This document shows, in pieces, positions 11,702 to 23,300 of a DNA stretch of 64,000 bases (position 1 is its first letter; each line of letters begins with the position of its first letter). Origin of the DNA: Lactarius indigo (lineage: Eukaryota > Basidiomycota > Agaricomycetes > Russulales > Russulaceae); assembly GCA_025766275.1 (NCBI GenBank), contig JAFKAC010000012.1:434001-498000 (forward strand), in the 5' to 3' direction. The notes under the pieces are model-generated. The model saw only the letters and a list, made by a program, of their open reading frames with translations, had not been told where the DNA came from and made no database searches. The translations under genes and the position numbers were made by a program.

Positions 11702-13560
11702 TCAAGAGTTGGCCAAGGTCGAAAGTGAAGAGGAAACAAGTGTGGTGGGACGCACGCGATCCCATCCAGCGATTGCAGATATTCCATCAGTGTTGCGCCC
11801 GTACAGTAAGGGTATGAGAGAGCCGAGCCGAGCCTTGCGAGAGTCGGTAGTCATTAAGCAACGGGATGATGCCCGCCACGATCTGTGCATAAAAAGTCAG
11901 CTGAGTGTTCGTGCATGGACAGACCCAGAGACGCAGGCGGAGGGAGAAGGGAGAGACGCACGCACGGGTGCCAAGCAGCTTTTGTACTACGAGGACCAAG
12001 TTGCCCCTGAGAAAGACGGAGATCTTCACCGCCTGCGCGGCGATGTCGGGGAAACTGCAGCCCGCAGCGCTGCACAAATTACAAAGGGAAGGTTAGATTA
12101 AGTCACGGAAGCGAACGCACTCGTACAGGCCATGATATTTGTCCCCGAGGTCGGTCACGGAGGAAGGTGGGCACAGCTGCCACCGGTGGATTTAGTGTTC
12201 GTAGTCGTTCGAGAAGCCGCAGTCGGAGGGGAGAATTGCCACAATTATAGGATGGGGAAAGAACGGCATGAACTGGGGAGCCATCGATGCAATTCCCTCG
12301 GTCGACGTCGCTCCCGAAGTAGATGCTGACGCCCCGCCCCCCGCGCCGAGCCGCGTGAACAAAAAAGCATATGAACATGGCTTTGTCCTTCGGATAATTC
12401 TTTTCGTCGATGCCATACGATATGCCGACTGGCTGCAGGACGCTCTCCTCGATAAGGGTGTAAAGCAACCAAGAAAGAAACCGGTCTTCAACAGTTCGTG
12501 TCCAGAGCTGTAGACTCGGAAAACGTGCGAAGACGGGTACGCCACGGCTTCGCGTACTGGATATCGACGTCCGCCCCGGCGCCAGGGTCGCTCGGGTCGT
12601 ACCTTCTATTGTTGACCTGTTCGATGGTGAAGGAGGCTGCATGCAGGACGGTAATGAGCGTGAATGACTCATGAATGCGACGAGGTCCCCCGGGCAGGGT
12701 TCGGATAGTCCCGAAGATATCCCACAACCTCGAGCACATTCCGGTCAGTGGCCATGGGTATGTAGGCGAGGGTGGTGTACTGGCGTAGGTGGGCCGGCAT
12801 CATTGTATCATCGCGAATTGACAGCACTATCACGAGCTCTTCCGAGACTGCCCCCGCCTGCCCCGCTGCCGCCCCGCCGGAACGCTTGCACGGCGTCAAC
12901 CGCCGCATAAATGGGGAGACAAAGTACGTCGTTGGTAACTTGGTACCGCAGTCCGGAAATGTCCGTGCAGCGCAACGGGGAGCGCATAGCTGACCGTGCG
13001 GAAAATCGCGTAGTTCGTCTCTGCATGCCTGTAGAGCTGGTAGGATGCCCCGAGGAGATTATGATCATTGGCTTCGGACACGGACACGCCAGTGAGCATC
13101 AGAACGCTTCCACCGTGTGTCACTGAGAAAGAAGCGGATAGCACGCCGTAAATTTTAAGCCAGGAACTGACCGGCTCAAGCGTGAGTTGGGGCTGCGCAA
13201 CAAGCTCAACGACCCGTTCATTGGACAAGTCCGGGCCACACCTGCACCAGAGAAGCGTCACATTGGTATCTGGATAAATGCATACTTGGAGGTGGTGGAG
13301 AGGACATACCTTTTATGCTTCGGATCTCTCTCGTAAAGCACATCGACCAAAACATTATCATCGTTGGATCCGCGTACAACGAGGAAGTCAATCGTAGCGC
13401 CTGCAGGAGGTTGGCCCAAGCCCTCTTAGTTCGATAGGACAGAAACCAAGAGTGTTTCACGTGCATGTCGTTGCAACGTGGGGAATTGCAAGGCCGTCAA
13501 GGGGGGGACGAGGACGAGTACAGAGAGTACAGAGGCATTGTTCAAATTACAGGAGATTTT
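11702..13560 (-). pseudogene. Sedolisin / tripeptidyl-peptidase (S53) pseudogene, near full length
   Basis: All parts of a fungal S53 peptidase are recognisable in order on the minus strand. The prodomain is at about 13400-12700 (LVDVLYERDPKHKR, intron, CGPDLSNERVVELVAQPQL, GASYQLYRH, then TTYF). The catalytic domain follows with VNNRRYDPSDPG, DVDIQYA, AYPSSHVF, DRFLSWLLYTL, ISYGIDEKNYPKDKAMF, FPDIAAQAV, IVAGIIPLLNDYRLSQG and ISAIAGWD. The frame changes repeatedly: an 8-nt insertion before TTYF, a shift in the FMSHSRS/SFTIEQ region, a 1-nt shift inside IQYA-AYP, and another before DRFLSW. The PWVTSVGGTT block is deleted and the GTSxS catalytic-Ser region is destroyed. These cannot be introns, so the gene is dead. 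In life it would have been a secreted acid peptidase. Confidence 0.85.
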
Positions 13561-14632
13561 CAGGACGGTGTTACGACAGTGTAATGATACAAAGGATTTG
13601 TAAGACGAGGAAAGCTCGAGGTTCAGGGAGCCCTGGTGACTGGAACGGTGTGCCAGTGAGAGCTTTTATGGTGGTGTCGAAGTGTGGGAATTAAATTCGA
13701 GGGTAGAATGAGACAGGAGCGATGACAGCCACAATTTCTTCATGGCGACATCAACTCGAGTCTGATACATTTCAGCTGAGATGTTATCGAGCGGAAACCC
13801 GGCCAAGTTCAAGTTGTTCGCCACCACGACCGCATGCAGATGGGACTATCAAACCTCTATAAATAAACTTAAGAGCTCTTGCGCGGGATCAGCTAAAAAA
13901 AAATAAACGCACTTTAATTCCGCGGAATGTCCAAAGAAACGGTTAGGACGTGGCAAATGAGAGGAGCTGCAGCATCGTAACTCCAACGCCACCGACGGAT
14001 GAGAAATTCGGAGCACGTGCCACTCTTCAGTCCATAGCGGTCCATAAGCAAATCTCAGACTCAGACACGGACTGAATCCAGTCTTTTCCTTCCTGTCAAC
14101 GACTGCAATTGCAAGTGAGCACAACACGTCGTATTTCTCTGGACTCTAGGTATTTGCTTAGACGTTAAATTTCCTCGTTCCAATTGCAAATTTAACGTTG
14201 ACTTCCGTCAAGAGCAGGCGGCGATGGCCCAGCACCACTCCAGCACCGTTTTATGCTGACGATCAATACTAGTATCAGGCGTACTGTATATATTAATTTT
14301 TTTGAGTCATGTGCCTGTGGTTGAGATTGATGAGATTGACACGTTTGTCACCACTTGCAGTCACGAATAATACCGATATCCACAACAAAGCAGGGTTTTC
14401 AGTCAAATCACCAAGAGTCCAACCTGAATTTCATGCCCCAACGCAGCCGTCCAGGCTCCTAAGTCCTAGCGGACTAATTTTTCTGTACCTGAGCCAGCCC
14501 CTTCTTTCTTGGTCCTTGGCTACTATTAGTCGATAACAGCCTCCTCACGATTCGTAATATGAGTCAATATCACCTACGACGACGTGCAGTTAATCATACA
14601 AGAAAAGGTACTAAGTAAGTTATCAGAGCTAT
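13561..14632. other. Spacer downstream of PLAC8 copy 5
   Basis: No gene seen. The block at about 14108-14160 (acaacacgtcgtatttctctg...) matches the spacer block near 1095. A weak relic of the taccaacct block lies near 14413. Confidence 0.4.
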
Positions 14633-15181
14633 TTACTTGGATTGAGGAAACCCTTCGAAACTGTTCTCCTCCAGCTCGATTTCACGACGCTCCTGCGTGA
14701 GCGAACAAGAACGGCAACACCAAGTCGTGAAGGTATCATTTATGTAACCCCCACGAATGCTGTAGCGTGCGCGTATGTTCGTGCGGGTATCGATCTGAGC
14801 GCCTCGATTAAGTGACTCTACTTTCGGCCGGCCACCAATTCAACGTACATTCAAGACCCAGGCGTAGCCGGTGGGAACTAAGAAACCATAAATGCAACAA
14901 GTGTCATTGAATCTTTCACCCCCACCAGGGAGAGGAGTGCCTCGAATCTGCAGATGTTGGATGCGCTGTTTGTTTTTCGAATGGACGACACAAGGGCACC
15001 AGGTGGCCCAGCAGCCTGCAGGGGAAACTGGGTCAGCCAGCATATAACAGAGTTCAGCAAGGGTAGTCATCGTACAAAGGCCACACTCGGAGGTGCAGTC
15101 GAACAAGCCAAAGCTCCAGTCACGCTGGCCGTCCACTGCTACTTCACGATTCAAGGCATTCCTGTTTCCACCCGCTGCCAT
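14633..15181 (-). CDS. PLAC8-family cysteine-rich protein (array copy 5, diverged)
   Basis: Exons 15181-15076, 15015-14849 and 14794-14633 (144 aa). Exon 3 has no Met, so it does not appear as an ORF, but it is open to a TAA at 14633-14635. The splice donors here are gtacgatg and gtacgttg instead of gtatg. Exon 2 ends WVLN rather than WVLQ. The conserved GDCLTSWCC of exon 3 has become NDTFTTWCC, losing one family cysteine and the Gly-Asp pair, while CRSCSLTQERREIELEENSF is kept. The N-terminus MAAGGNRNALNREVAVDG and the core CWATWCPCVVHSKNKQ are intact. Probably expressed, but possibly changed in metal or partner binding. Confidence 0.85.
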
Positions 15182-15370
15182 TGGCGCAGTTGCCTAAATT
15201 TTTACGGTGAAGCCGAAAATGCTTAAGCACCCTCTACTGGACGGAGCTACTTGGACACCGTGACATACTTGGGGTTGGGAACTGTTAGGTTCCTTGGTAT
15301 CGGTTGGCATGTTAAAAGGATGGAGGTGCAGTGGAGAACAAGGCTATTATCCCCGGCAAGTCGTCATGAT

Positions 15371-15382
15371 GGCCTTTTATAC
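15371..15382 (-). promoter_or_regulatory. TATA-like box of PLAC8 copy 5
   Basis: Minus-strand GTATAAAAGGCC, the best TATA match in the array, about 190 bp upstream of the ATG. The element acaagtcgagaattttaaaa (15446-15465) lies about 70 bp further up. Confidence 0.55.
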
Positions 15383-16014
15383 GAGTGGAAAGGTGCGCAA
15401 GGACCGACGCAAGGACACCAGAACACTCTCCGTCACAACTGACAAGTCGAGAATTTTAAAATTTGGCCTTGAGCTTCGGCCGCTGCCCGGCCAATAAAGG
15501 CGTTTCGAAGATGCCTCAAATGGTTAAGTGCTCGAATGGTCATGTGTCCCAGTTATATGTGGCCAAGTATGCCGCCGGCGATACTAGTAACACAAAGAGC
15601 ATCACGGCGCTGATGTGGCGCAGGTCATGCAGTCATGGGTCAGGTTACCATATTTGACCCATCCAGCTACGACGTGGAGTCCGGCCAGCACGATGGTGTT
15701 AACACGAACCCAGGTACAGATAGCCTGAGGTAGTGCACCGAGCTGGCTACTGTGCAGTTATACCGATGCTGGACCATGCTTAAACGTCCACGCAGTGATG
15801 ATGTAGTATATGATTCCATGTGTTTACAGTAACTTTTATTCACCAGCAAGAATAGCGGCACGGTATTGATGACACGGAAAGCGAATGTTGTACAGGCGTA
15901 GTGTGCAATGCCTAGTAGTAAAAACTCCCACCTGCGTGTGGGTTGTAGTGGCTCGCTTGAATGACGAGAGAAGAGTATCTGTAATAGGTTCACACCAATA
16001 TCAATACCATTCAC
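15383..16014. other. Spacer upstream of PLAC8 copy 5
   Basis: No gene seen. 15520-15580 matches 2485-2560. Confidence 0.35.
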
Positions 16015-16860
16015 CGAGATCCTTACTTTTTTTTTTTTTTTTGAATCAGTTTTATTCCGGGGCAGTAGATAATACAAGACCGGTCCTCATCCTCTATAAA
16101 GAGAGAAGAGATTTGCGAGAGGTAGGTAACGTGCATCCATGTGATAAGGTAAGTTAATTGCGTCACCTCCCAGAGGGGACGGGGAAACCGAGGGAAAAAG
16201 GTAGCATACCGCACAAAAGAAAGCTAACGGCAGAGGAGTAATGTGAAGGGTGGTAGGTGAAATACAAGAAGGGCAGCCTGATTTAGGCTGGGTCCAGGTC
16301 GTAATCGGAGAGCAGGTCCGGGGACACGGGGCGTGGGGGTGGGGCCTGGAGCTCGGGCCGCGCGTAGGCTGCAGGCGCTTCGAACTCTGGTTTGGAGGCT
16401 AGTCTGGTAAGTTGCAGGAAGCGCAGAAAAGTGTACACGAGGTCGCGATCTCCCGCGAATAGGTCGTTTGGTTCGTAATGGGAGATGGGGTGTTGGCGGA
16501 ATAGGAGTACGCGTTGCAGGTGGTACTTTGGGCAGTCGTACACCAAGTGGATAAAGGATTTGTCAGGGCACCCGCATGGGCAGAGGTTGGCCTCCGGGGG
16601 GAGATCCGGGCGGTGGCGGCGGGTGTAGTCTGAAGTGAAGGAGTGAAGGGTTGCGAGTTGCAAGGCAGTGGCATGTGTGCGCCGGGTAATCAGAGTATAC
16701 CCTGCCTCGGGCTTTTTGGGGGGTATGGCAGCCGACCATAAAGGGTGATTCCGGCCATCGGGTGGTTGGTGATAGTGGATAGAGTGGCCGTAAGCGTTTG
16801 GTAATTTGTTGGATGTGCGCAATGTCTGAACCCATTCGAGGCCCCATCGAGATCCTTACT
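16015..16860 (-). mobile_element. 5'-truncated LINE (non-LTR retrotransposon) with target-site duplications
   Basis: A perfect 13-bp direct repeat, cgagatccttact, lies at 16015-16027 and 16848-16860. Between them is a minus-strand insert of about 820 bp ending in a poly(A) tail, seen as the T tract at 16028-16042. A 5'-truncated body, a 3' A tail and a duplication of this size are the signature of target-primed reverse transcription. The insert encodes only the C-terminal end of a LINE polyprotein. Confidence 0.88.
16283..16847 (-). pseudogene. LINE ORF2 C-terminal fragment with zinc-knuckle motif
   Basis: Open on the minus strand from the truncation point to a stop at 16283. Contains ANLCPCGCPDKSFIHLVYDC, a CxC-x8-H-x4-C motif found after the reverse transcriptase and RNase H domains in fungal LINEs. 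It is preceded by a RRTHATALQLATLHSF segment typical of the same region. No reverse transcriptase or endonuclease domain remains, so it is a dead fragment. Confidence 0.7.
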
Positions 16861-17004
16861 TGGTTACTTTGAATACGTGTTCGTACATAAGAAACTACAA
16901 AAAACGATCACCCCCACTTGTTTAAAGAATCATAAAGACGAGTCATGAGGCTTGCTAATATAAACCCGTGAATGGGCAATTCCCGCTCACGCGTCAGTCG
17001 ATGC

Positions 17005-18470
17005 TCAAAACCTGAACCCGCTTGTGAGATCCATGACACGGAAGGGATCATTCCTCTTCTTGATCTCGCGCAGCCGCAGCCGCTTCATGTTCTTACCATA
17101 CATCTTCTCCAGGGGCGTCCCATACAGCGCAAAGTTGGTTTAATGCACCCCATCTCAGGTCCTGACCGTCCTCGATCCCGGCTTTGGAAATGGATGCGCT
17201 CAGATCGCGCACGCTGTCGCACACATACTTGTCCTTGTCGAGAGACTCATCATTCCATGCGACAAGGAGGCTCGGTGAGAGGACGGTGCGGCAACGGTCG
17301 GGCGGGTACACGGATGGTCCCCCCATATATGAAAATGTCGGATTCGAATGGATCAATTCTGAAGACGATCAAGAGGTCCTTGCTTTTCCCGCCGAGCCTA
17401 TCACCCAAGGTCTGCATCACGAGTTTAAGTCAGTGACTCAAGAAGATGCCAATAGATCAAGATGGCGTAGCAGCGGCACACCTTGATATCGACAATGGTC
17501 GCTTTCACAACCGGCGCAGGATATAGCAACAGGGGAACACTATGACCATAAGCGCTTCCGGAGAAGACTCAGTGAAAAGGCATGCATAGAATCGGAACTG
17601 CCATTTACCGTGATCGTACAGGCACGGCTATGCTCGACACAAATTTACAAAGTCGCCCTGTATGATTGACTCGGCGGAATTCTGGAGCCGTGACTGTGTC
17701 TATTGTGAGACCATACTGATTGGTCTTCCAAGAATATCCTGACACGCGAATATGACGTGAGCGAACGCGATGCATGCGCCGCAAGCCGGAAGAGTGCCTA
17801 CCTCTGCCAAAAATAAAACAGCTGACGCCGAAGTCGTCCATGCGAGCCCCAACGACATCGAGACCTTTGGGGTCGACGTACGAGTATACATCAGTCTAGA
17901 TAACTCCGCTCCTATTTCAACGGTCCACTCTTCCTCGTTGAGAACAAGGTCCTTGAAACGGGCCATCGAGATGTGAACACCAGGGGTCGACAAAGAACCG
18001 GGGTTAGCATTGTGCACAAAGCCCTTGATCGCGAAAGGCGTGCATTTGAGACCAAGCTCTTGAACTTGGGGTACCGCGGGTCATGTATGTCAGCATCACT
18101 AGTACGAGCCTGAGTGAGGCGATATATCACTGGCAATCGAGCCGAGGTCCTCTGCTGTGCCAGGCCGCACGGAGCACGCGGATATCTGTGTGCCCTTGAG
18201 TTGACCCAATGAGCGATGTCTAGCATGAATTGAGGAGAGTCTGGGGGTCAACATAAGCAGTGGTAAATCTTTCCGAAAGCAAAGCGAACTCAGCACCTGG
18301 AGAGAAGGCTTGCGTTGTGGGCGAGATAATACGGAGATACACCATGGGCCATGGCATATAAGTTGACAATCGTGGCCCAAAGAGATTTGCGCATCCCCGG
18401 CGACGAGCCGCCCTGGAATAGCTGAGGCGAAGAGGGAAAGAAGAATGAGAGTTCTCCTCTGAGTCACCAT
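17005..18470 (-). pseudogene. FAD-linked oxidase (berberine-bridge-like) pseudogene
   Basis: The minus strand starts with a signal-peptide-like MVTQRRTLILLSLFASAIPG. It then shows DIAHWVNS, QISACSVRPGTAEDLGSI, TPFAIKGFVHNANPG, STPGVHISMARFKDLVL and VDPKGLDVVGARMDDFGVS. After an intron come GYSWKTNQYGLTIDTVTA, later PSVYPPDR, DESLDKDKYV, and the family end YGKNMKRLRLREIKKRNDP...VMDLTSGF. Damage seen: a 1-nt frameshift between DIAHW and SACSV; a frameshift plus TGG-to-TAG change just before DVYSYVDPKG; loss of most of the middle after DTVTA; and GGGHT changed to GFVHN at the flavin site. Family members oxidise alcohols or sugars using covalently bound FAD; this copy should not. Confidence 0.75.
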
Positions 18471-19607
18471 CCTCAGACCCTTTATCTAGGTGGAATAGCG
18501 GAGGTGCTCACTGCTCCGTGACGATTACAACTTAGATTTGATTTAATTAGAGCTTCTTACCGGACAAACAGGTACAAACAAATTTACTTGTACTTCGAAT
18601 CAAGCTTCGAATCGACCGTTGACAGAGATAGGGTACTTCTCATCACACAACGGCAATAAAAAGAATGTGCGAGTTGTAGTCATGATAAATGAAACGGCAC
18701 TGCACCCCTAAAACGTGCTTGCGTGGCGTCTAGGCTGGCCTCATGGCAAAAAGCAGGAGCGATTACACTTGATATAGCTTGATAGCCTGAGACTCAGTCC
18801 CAGGTTATCCTTAGGGTCCGTCTTATCAGCTTCTTCGCCTTCGAGTAGTCTCTCAATCAACGTGTCGAATATCGCAAATCAACAGGTCCCAGATAGAATT
18901 TTCTCAAGGACTGCTGAAAAGACGCGGTCAGTGACAAAGTGCAGATAATAGAGGAAACGTTGGCAAGATACGATCATCTAGGCAGAAAAAATGAAAAAGA
19001 CCTTTTTCTATTCTGCTGTTTCACTGGTGGTTCACCTCCGGTTCGCCCTCAAGCTCGAGTCTATTGCATCTGCTCTCTACAAGGGCCAAGCCATGGGCGC
19101 TGTCGCAACGATACAGTTCTCATTCGTCCGCCAGGAAAAATGTTCATCCACGTTCTTAAGGTCCTTTCTCACAAATAACGGCCTAAAACGGAAAACATCC
19201 CACGAAATCTCTGAAACTCAAAAACCTTGAAAAAGTACCCAAAACTTCTACCGACCAAAACCTGACAATGTATTGGCACATTTCTCTGCCTCCATGGAAT
19301 CTCAATGACGGGCCCACAGTTCTCTTGGCCTGGGAAACTTCTCCAGCGGACTGTATGTTAGAAAAGTGCGCCAGATTATCAAACATACGAAACTGTTCTG
19401 TGATAGCACAGGCTCCAGCGCAGCCGTTGATGTTGAACACCAAACCAAATTACATATGAAGTAACGTAATCCATCGTGCTCGGTTTTTGACCACCAGTAG
19501 TCAACAAAAGTTTCACTGTTCGAAACATGAGTCAATCTTGCCTACAACGATTTGCGGTTCAAAAAGGTCATACAAGAAAGTGGCACTAAGTAGATTGTCA
19601 TAAGCAT
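18471..19607. other. Spacer, no gene recognised
   Basis: Short ORFs only (for example 18991-19230), without family signatures or clear splice structure. Confidence 0.3.
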
Positions 19608-20158
19608 TCACTGAGATTGAGAATACCCCTCGAAACTGTTCTCCTCCAGCTCAATTTCACGGCGCTCCTGCGTAAGCGAACAAGAATGGCAACACCAAGA
19701 CGTAAGGCAATCGCCCATGGTGCCTCCACGAATGCTGTAGCGAGCGCGAATGTCCGCACGTGTACCAATCTGAAGACCTCGGTTAAGTGACTCCACTTGC
19801 GGCCAGCCGCCAATTCGACATACCTGCAAGATCCAAGCGTAACCGGGGATTACTAGGCAGCCATAAATGCAACAATTGCTGTCGTATCTTTCACCCCCAC
19901 CCGGGAGAGGAGTGCCTCGAGTCTGGAGATGTTGGAGGCGCTGTTTGTTTTTGGTGTAGACCACGCAAGGACACCAGGCGGCCCAGCAGCCTTTTGGGGA
20001 AACCAGGTCAGCCAGTTTGTAAGAGCATTGAACCAAACTCTAATCAACATACAAAGACCACAAGCAGAAGTGCAATCGAACAAGTCATGGCTCCAGTCAC
20101 GTCGGCCGTCCACTCCTACCTCACGATTCAAGGCATTCTTGTTGCCACCCGCTGCCAT
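19608..20158 (-). CDS. PLAC8-family cysteine-rich protein (array copy 6)
   Basis: Exons 20158-20053, 19990-19824 and 19769-19608, giving 144 aa with phases identical to copies 1-5. The N-terminus is MAAGGNKNALNREVGVDG, followed by FDCTSACGLC and CWAAWCPCVVYTKNKQ; the tail ends GYSQSQ instead of GFSQSK. Both introns happen to keep part of the frame open, so a naive ORF joins exons 2 and 3. It is the last of the array; upstream of it the duplicated spacer continues to about 22 kb with no further PLAC8 gene. Confidence 0.9.
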
Positions 20159-20371
20159 TGGAGCAGTTGCCTATTTATTTATTTTTTGCACGGAAGTAAA
20201 AATGGTTAGCACCATACGCTGGACGGGACAAAGAGTGTGCGTACTTGGGGCTGGGAGCTGATATGTTCCTTAGTATCGAATGCCATTTTGAGAGGGGTGT
20301 GAGAGACTGAGAGTGGGAGTGTTGCAGAGAACAAGACTAAAGCCCGGTAGCCCTGGCCAAGCCATCATGAT

Positions 20372-20383
20372 GGCCTTTTATGC
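20372..20383 (-). promoter_or_regulatory. TATA-like box of PLAC8 copy 6
   Basis: Minus-strand GCATAAAAGGCC about 215 bp upstream of the ATG. The element aagtcgagaactttgaaatt (20449-20468) lies about 70 bp further upstream. Confidence 0.5.
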
Positions 20384-23300
20384 AAGTTGTAATGGCACAC
20401 GAGGGCCGGCGCCCAGAGAGACTAGAACGCTCGTTGTCACATCCCATCAAGTCGAGAACTTTGAAATTTGGAGGGCGCTTCAAAGACGCCTTGAATGGTC
20501 AAGCTGTCAAGGGACGCGACAATGCACGTGGTCCTCTCAAACCGTAGACCAACGTAAGAAGTATAGTGACGACTATTTTGTGTGAATTGAGTATTAAGTA
20601 GCACTACGCCTCTGCATAACTGTAAAATGGTATGGTAAGATGGAAGTGCGTAAGGAAGTGTCCCGTCCACAGGCTACTGCCCTTTCCCCAAGAAAAGCTA
20701 CATGCCCGGCCAGCGACGGCTATTACATAAATGAAGAAATATGATGGTTCCGTCCTGGTGACGGCTGGAGGTACAGATTTCTCAGGTCGACTGCAACATG
20801 CGACAACAGTTGTCAATGGGCAATTCACTTCCTGTGGCTTGTCCTGTGGACCACTTTTTCGTCTCTTCATAAACCTTTTGTTTAAATAATCAACGCTTGC
20901 TGCGAGGGGCCTTCACTTAGGCCTTCAGGTGAATCTTTGCAAACAGTGGCGCAGTTCTTCAGGCACTGTCGGTCATTCACAGCCGTTTTCATAGCTTTGA
21001 AGCTTACTGTAAGTAGAATGAATCTCAGGAATTTCCCATCGGGAGGAATGCCGAGACTTACCATGATCCTTATTTTGAAATAAAAATGAAATAATAAAAA
21101 GAGCCCCGATAACAAAAAAACCAGATCTCAGATAACCGGTTATATTTATTCTCCGCTCACTCCAGCCACTCAAGATATTTCGTCCAGGACACCATCGTTT
21201 TGAAAACAGCCCTAAGCCGCTAAAACGGCGTGAGCTAGTACCAGTTTCGGGTACCCGCAATCCTTCATGCCACACACCGCTTCCCACGTACGACCGGATG
21301 ACCCTTGATGTGGTCGAATACGACTGTAGGCCTTTAATGACAGGGGACTGAGATTCATTGAGGTCGGAAAGTGCTCTCCTATCATTAGGGTATCTACGTC
21401 GTGTTTTCTTGCTCAATTCTAACGTCTTAGTGCACCTCGTGGAGAGCCATTTCACAGGCAGGGTCAACGCCGCCAAGTCAGGTCTGGACAGCGCCCATGA
21501 CCGCATGACAGGTTTGGGCGCCGATTGGACTCAATCCCAAGCACGCCTCAGCCTGGAGGCAACTGAATGACGCCCATCTATCATGGATATGCGAATGTAT
21601 GCAATCCATCACATGGGCATGCCCCACCCACACTGCCTGTGCCGTGATGATCAATTCGCGCTCACTCTCACCACAGAACTGAGGATCATTTTGCGCCTAC
21701 AGTTGATCATGAATACCCTCATCGTATCTCGGATAGATCTGTCATCCTGCTAAATCTTGCTTTGGCACTTGCTCTCTCAGCCTGCAGTGTTGAGTACGTT
21801 AAGTTGAGAATGAGAACGTGCTTCTAAGCTGAGCTACTACCAGGTGACTAATCGACGCACGTTTTCCTGTCCTGAACCACCATGACCGTGCCTCATACTA
21901 TACCGGTTTCACCACTTACTGTAACTCTTCAAATTCCTGAACAATCTCTGCCTATTTAATTTTCATCACATGCAAAGGTAGGGAATTACTGGTGAGCTTC
22001 CTGACATTGAAGGGCGCGATAAAAGGATGCGAACCATGATGTCTTCCCCACTTTCTTCCATGTCTTGCCCTTCTGAAGTGCCCGTAGTTCAAGTGTTTCT
22101 CTAGCGAGAGAGATCTGGTGTTTGGGTTGCGGGAATCTCAACCCGCAGGCCAGGGCCATACAACAAAGTCAGCGGAGACCAACAGTCAAATCGTCTCGAT
22201 TATCGCGATGTGGAGCTACCTTTGAAAGTCACGTATGCATGTGCCACTCTCCTGTTACCTGGTCCACGCAAGGGTCCACATGTTCGAGTTCGGGTTACCG
22301 GCATAGCTTTTTTTACGAAGGTGGTGGCATTCGGGAACCAGCAGCGCTTTTTCGGTGACTACATTATATTTGAACCCGCTGACGGCTTGTGGGACTCAAC
22401 CGCGGACGCTTGGTCGAATCACGGGTGCTTCACCATCACTAAGTCTTGATACAAAGGCGGAAATGAGATCACCAAGTCACCCAGGGTGTATTCTGGTCTG
22501 GAACCTTCTTCGACTGCTAATCCGATCCAGAACGCTGTGGCTTGATGGGTGGCTGGGGCATCTCCGCGGATGTTGAGAACCCTGTGATGGCATGGTGTTA
22601 TGGGTGTTCGCCATCGCCGCTGTCTGAAACGATATACGTTAGGAATGTTCGTCGTAGTCGTCTTTTTCTCAAGGTCGGGATGGCCAAGCGACGCTAATTT
22701 CCCCTACGATAGGTGACTTTTACCTTCGGACGCCGCTCAGCGGTGAAGATGGCTCACGGTACAGTACTGTGCGGCTGCACAGTGACCGGGATCAGCCGAG
22801 TCTTGCTTTTGTAATTCGAAGATTGACTACGCGGATACACGAGGAAGTTCAACGATCGATCGATGAACTCTCGGGTTACACTAGCCCACTGTGTTCACTC
22901 TTCAAGAACTTCAAAGACCGTGACCCAAAACTCTCGTATTTACTCACCAAGAGGAAGGTGATCACCCTTTTCGCTGATTACACCGGGATTTGCAGGACCC
23001 TGTACTATGCATGATATCCGGCAGCTGCGACGGGACAGCTGGTGACTCTTTAGGGTGGTTAGGGTGACTTGAAGAGTAATCGCTGTAGATCGATTGGACC
23101 AACCGAGTTTCCTACAACAAGTCAGAGCCTCTGATCGAGCATGAGGGCATCAACGGGTGACCCACGAAGGCTCTACAGTGGCCGGAGCGACCAGACGGGG
23201 AATAGCCACTCACTTCGTGTCCCCGTGTCCCTGTCAACGCTTGGTGCCTATCCTTGGCACGACACACGAGCGATCCACTAGCGATTTCTTGCTTGCTTTC

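Noticed and set aside
12103..12672. 189-aa ORF as an independent gene
   Set aside because: It is one frame of the frameshifted sedolisin; the conserved blocks alternate among three frames.
22707..23014. Open stretch reading DFYLRTPLSGEDGSRYST and onward
   Set aside because: About 100 open codons but no recognisable domain, start or adjoining exons.
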